Of a DNA stretch of 12,711 nt, positions 10,083 through 12,711 are shown in pieces; positions within the stretch are counted from its first letter, which is position 1; each line of letters opens with the position of its first letter. Made by a program: the position numbers and the translations under genes. The DNA lies in assembly GCA_937980625.1 (NCBI GenBank), contig CALJPJ010000092.1, positions 1 to 12,711 of the forward strand. The letters run 5' to 3'. The DNA is from an uncultured Bdellovibrionales bacterium. GTDB taxonomy: Bacteria; Bdellovibrionota; Bdellovibrionia; Bdellovibrionales; UBA1609. Below the pieces are notes generated by a model that ran no database searches, was not told where the DNA came from, and saw only the letters and a list, made by a program, of their open reading frames with translations.

Positions 10083-12711
10083 ATGGATAAATATTGGAAC
10101 AAACTCTCATACGATCAAGACTCCATAGATTTATGTAATGACGAAGACATCAACCACATCGGAGCAATACAGCCTCATGCTTACCTAGCACTAGTCTCTG
10201 TAGAAAAAGGTGAAATTATTGCACTATCAGAAAACTTTGGAAACAAAGCATCACTAGAAGCTAATAACTACATAGGAAAAAGTTATGAAAAGTTTGCACC
10301 CTTAACTTTTATTTTTAATAACTTTAATGATACTCAACATGAAATTCGACAAAAATTAAAATTAAATATTCCAAACTTTGGCAATATTGATGGCTACACA
10401 TGGGTACAAGGAGATTATAGATATATTGAATTTGAACTCCTAGAAAATATTAATTTAAAAAAAGATTATAATAATTGGTTCCCAAAGGATTTATTATCAA
10501 TATCTAAGCTTACCGACCTATTTGATGAATCTGTAAACAGGTGGAAAAACTTATCTCTTTTTGACAGGGTTATGATTTATAGGTTTGAGCCTAATGGAGA
10601 TGGTTACGTCATTTCAGAGTCCAAGAATAATGACCTTGAGCCTTTTTTAGGGCTCAGATATCCAGCCTCTGATATTCCGCAAATTGCTCGACAAGCCCTT
10701 TTTGCATCTGATTCCAGGAGCATTCACGATGTGGAAGCAGTACCCGCTAAGGTTATCACTAAAAAAGGCTTAGCACCAAGAGATATTAATCTCGAGAAAG
10801 TCCATTTTAGAGCAAGCTCACCTTACCATATTCAGTACCTTAAAAATATGGGCGTTACATCTACATTTACTATACCAATTAAGGTTGCTGGTCACTTATG
10901 GGGTCTTGTTGCATGTCACAATTATAATTATAAAAGTAATTTGACTTCCACTGGCGCCAGACATGGCGAAATTTTTGGCAACATTCTAAGCTCTTCAATA
11001 CAAAACTTAGAAAATATCATTAAAGTTCAGGCTGAAAAAGAAATTCTTGAGCTATCAAGTAGCGTTTTAAAGCTAATTGCATCAGGCCAGTCAATTAGAT
11101 CTGCATTTGGTTCCCGCAAAAAGGATTTATTAAAGTTAACCAATGCAACTGGAATTTCAGTTAAAATAGCTAATGAGACCTTAAATATTGGATACTGCCC
11201 TACACAGGACACTCTAAATTCAATAATTGAGTATTCAAATTTTCAACACCGAGGGTCGATCTGGCACACAAGAAATAGTAATAGTTTAAATATAAAAACT
11301 TGTGCATCTTCGGTAGGTATATTAGCTATTCCACTGTCTGTTGACTTTAGTGATTACTTAATTTGGTTTCGACCTGAGGCTCATGAAACTGTCACTTGGG
11401 CAGGCAAATATAACTCCAATCAAAAGTCTACAAAGGATCATCTCTCCCCTAGACAATCTTTCAAACAATGGAATGAAATCAACCAAGGGGTTAGCCTGGA
11501 ATGGACTAAGTCGCAGCAGGACTCAGCCCAATTCATGCTATTTACTTTTATTAATGATGTTTTTAAAAAAGCTAAAGACTTAGCTTCTGCAAATATTAAG
11601 CTCGACAAACTCTCTAAAAGTAAAGATGAATTTATAAGTACAGTTTCACATGAATTAAGAACGCCTCTCAATGCAATTGTCGGCTGGATTGAAATTTTAA
11701 AACAAGATTCAAGTTTAAATACAGATGCAAAAGAAGCCGTAGCAACCATAGCCAGAAACGCTAAAGCTCAAGTTAATTTGATAAATGACCTTTTAGATAT
11801 ATCTAGAATTTCATCCGGAAAGTTAAGAGTAAATTTTGAAAAAGCCGTTGACATTAGGATGTTAATTACTGAAGTCATTGAGGATCTTAGGCCTACTGCC
11901 AATACAAAATCAATCATAATACATTTAAAATGTAAGTCTAAATTGTATATTTCTGGCGACCCTGCTCGATTAAGACAAATTATATGGAATTTAATTTCAA
12001 ATGGCATAAAATTTAATAAAAAAGGGGGCCAAATCTCAATAAAAGTTGAGGTTTATGAATCAAATTATATATTGTCTGTTGCTGATACAGGAATTGGGGT
12101 TCCCAAAAGTGAGCTTTCCACTATTTTTGATAAATTTAGCCAAGTCAAAAGCTCAGACGGCAGTAAACGGTCAGCTGGACTTGGCCTTGGCTTATCAATT
12201 GTCAAAGCCCTTGTAGAATTGCACGGAGGATCAATATCTGTTTTCAGCGAAGGCCCTGGTAAGGGCACAACATTTAATATTACATTTCCAATGTTTGCCT
12301 TACAGCCTACAAACGAAAACAAACAGCTATTTCCTATTGATGCAGACTCTGACTCGACACTTAATAACTTAAATATTCTGATCGTTGAAGATCAACCAGA
12401 CGCTGCCAAAGCCCTTGAAATAATTCTTAGCCAGTTAGGTGCCAAAGTGGATGTAGCGTATGATGGAAAGAGTGCATATAACAGTTTTGCGGAAAATAGC
12501 CTTACTCAAAAATATGATTTGATTTTATCAGACATTGGGCTTCCTGAGTTTGATGGTTTAAAATTAATGCAGAAAATTCGTAAACTTGAAAAAGATCGAG
12601 GAGTACGCAGAACTCCCGCTTTGGCTCTGACTGCTTATGCCTCATCTGCAGATCGTATCAAGTGCCTTAAAGCTGGCTTTGATAGCCACTTACCAAAACC
12701 AGTAGATCGTG
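10083..12711 (+). CDS. bphP: Bacteriophytochrome hybrid sensor histidine kinase (partial, runs off the window)
   Basis: This cytoplasmic red/far-red photoreceptor kinase is open in one frame from the ATG at 10083 (AGAGGG six bases upstream) through 876 codons to the window edge. Order of domains: PAS (about 15-125) with the biliverdin-attachment Cys18 and GAIQPH (27-32), aligning without gaps to the Cys24 region of Deinococcus BphP; GAF (about 140-290) with FDRVMIYRF, PASDIP (194-199, Asp197), His249 in SPYH, Tyr252 and His279 in ACHN; PHY (about 300-505) with WFRPE (428-432) and the tongue motif PRQSF (456-460); HisKA with phospho-acceptor His523 in SHELRTPLN; a HATPase domain with Asn636/Asn640, DTGIG (668-672) and GLGLGLS (699-705); and a C-terminal receiver with Glu769/Asp770, phospho-acceptor Asp817, Thr850 and Lys872. 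All signalling residues look intact, so a working light-regulated phosphorelay is expected. The end is missing, probably only a few tens of residues unless further domains follow. No heme oxygenase (biliverdin maker) is in view; it may lie downstream. Confidence 0.97.
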   Translation, partial: MDKYWNKLSYDQDSIDLCNDEDINHIGAIQPHAYLALVSVEKGEIIALSENFGNKASLEANNYIGKSYEKFAPLTFIFNNFNDTQHEIRQKLKLNIPNFGNIDGYTWVQGDYRYIEFELLENINLKKDYNNWFPKDLLSISKLTDLFDESVNRWKNLSLFDRVMIYRFEPNGDGYVISESKNNDLEPFLGLRYPASDIPQIARQALFASDSRSIHDVEAVPAKVITKKGLAPRDINLEKVHFRASSPYHIQYLKNMGVTSTFTIPIKVAGHLWGLVACHNYNYKSNLTSTGARHGEIFGNILSSSIQNLENIIKVQAEKEILELSSSVLKLIASGQSIRSAFGSRKKDLLKLTNATGISVKIANETLNIGYCPTQDTLNSIIEYSNFQHRGSIWHTRNSNSLNIKTCASSVGILAIPLSVDFSDYLIWFRPEAHETVTWAGKYNSNQKSTKDHLSPRQSFKQWNEINQGVSLEWTKSQQDSAQFMLFTFINDVFKKAKDLASANIKLDKLSKSKDEFISTVSHELRTPLNAIVGWIEILKQDSSLNTDAKEAVATIARNAKAQVNLINDLLDISRISSGKLRVNFEKAVDIRMLITEVIEDLRPTANTKSIIIHLKCKSKLYISGDPARLRQIIWNLISNGIKFNKKGGQISIKVEVYESNYILSVADTGIGVPKSELSTIFDKFSQVKSSDGSKRSAGLGLGLSIVKALVELHGGSISVFSEGPGKGTTFNITFPMFALQPTNENKQLFPIDADSDSTLNNLNILIVEDQPDAAKALEIILSQLGAKVDVAYDGKSAYNSFAENSLTQKYDLILSDIGLPEFDGLKLMQKIRKLEKDRGVRRTPALALTAYASSADRIKCLKAGFDSHLPKPVDR

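Noticed and set aside
11027..12322. Several antisense open frames of about 60-100 codons across the phytochrome gene
   Set aside because: They lie wholly within the well-supported phytochrome coding frame, have no family resemblance and no convincing ribosome sites.
1..12711. CRISPR array, toxin-antitoxin pair, restriction or other defence genes, retron or phage genes
   Set aside because: No regularly spaced repeats and no signature proteins of these systems were seen on either strand.

Overview
The window is strongly AT-rich DNA from a Gram-negative bacterium. HtrA, KtrB, CorA, MscS and bacteriophytochrome genes, Sec signal peptides and a member of the 'SpecificRecomb' (Gcr) membrane family together suggest a proteobacterium with a low-GC genome, probably gamma. 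No gene fixes the genus. Most genes have poly-A/poly-T-rich coding and AT-biased codons, and TTG starts occur at least twice.

Layout. (1) Positions 126-2013 hold a tight three-gene plus-strand cluster: a 141-residue protein with an OB-fold-like pattern, a membrane-anchored HtrA/Deg serine protease with one PDZ domain, and a small protein resembling the ribosome-hibernation factor HPF/RaiA family. This reads as an envelope and translation stress operon. (2) Positions 2206-2595 encode a small exported protein with two cysteines. Its start is preceded by a hairpin that abuts the Shine-Dalgarno sequence. (3) Positions 2596-3109 are a gene-poor stretch that looks different from its surroundings. 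It has a C9 tract, a CG-only palindrome core, a strong terminator-like hairpin, a widely spaced inverted repeat and two unexplained open frames. (4) Positions 3110-8741 are a membrane and ion-transport region: a KtrB/TrkH K+ (or Na+) translocating subunit, a 619-residue Gcr-family membrane protein, a CorA Mg2+/Co2+ channel and an MscS-family mechanosensitive channel. The last two are translationally coupled. (5) Positions 8896-9468 encode an exported, all-helical protein of unknown role. (6) Positions 9612-12711 are a photosensory locus: a stand-alone receiver (CheY-like) protein on the minus strand, divergent from a large bacteriophytochrome hybrid histidine kinase (PAS-GAF-PHY-HisKA-HATPase-REC). 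The kinase gene runs off the right edge of the window.

How it may work together. The phytochrome should bind biliverdin through Cys18 and relay red/far-red light to His523, then to its own Asp817 and possibly to Asp57 of the divergent receiver. The middle block handles monovalent cations, Mg2+ and osmotic down-shock. The first block handles misfolded envelope proteins and ribosome inactivation. A link between light sensing and the ion and stress genes is only a neighbourhood inference.

No CRISPR array, rRNA, credible tRNA, complete mobile element or recognisable defence system is visible. The best candidates for something undescribed are the anomalous 2.6-3.1 kb intergenic island, the Gcr-family protein among ion channels, and the OB-like/HtrA/HPF-like operon.
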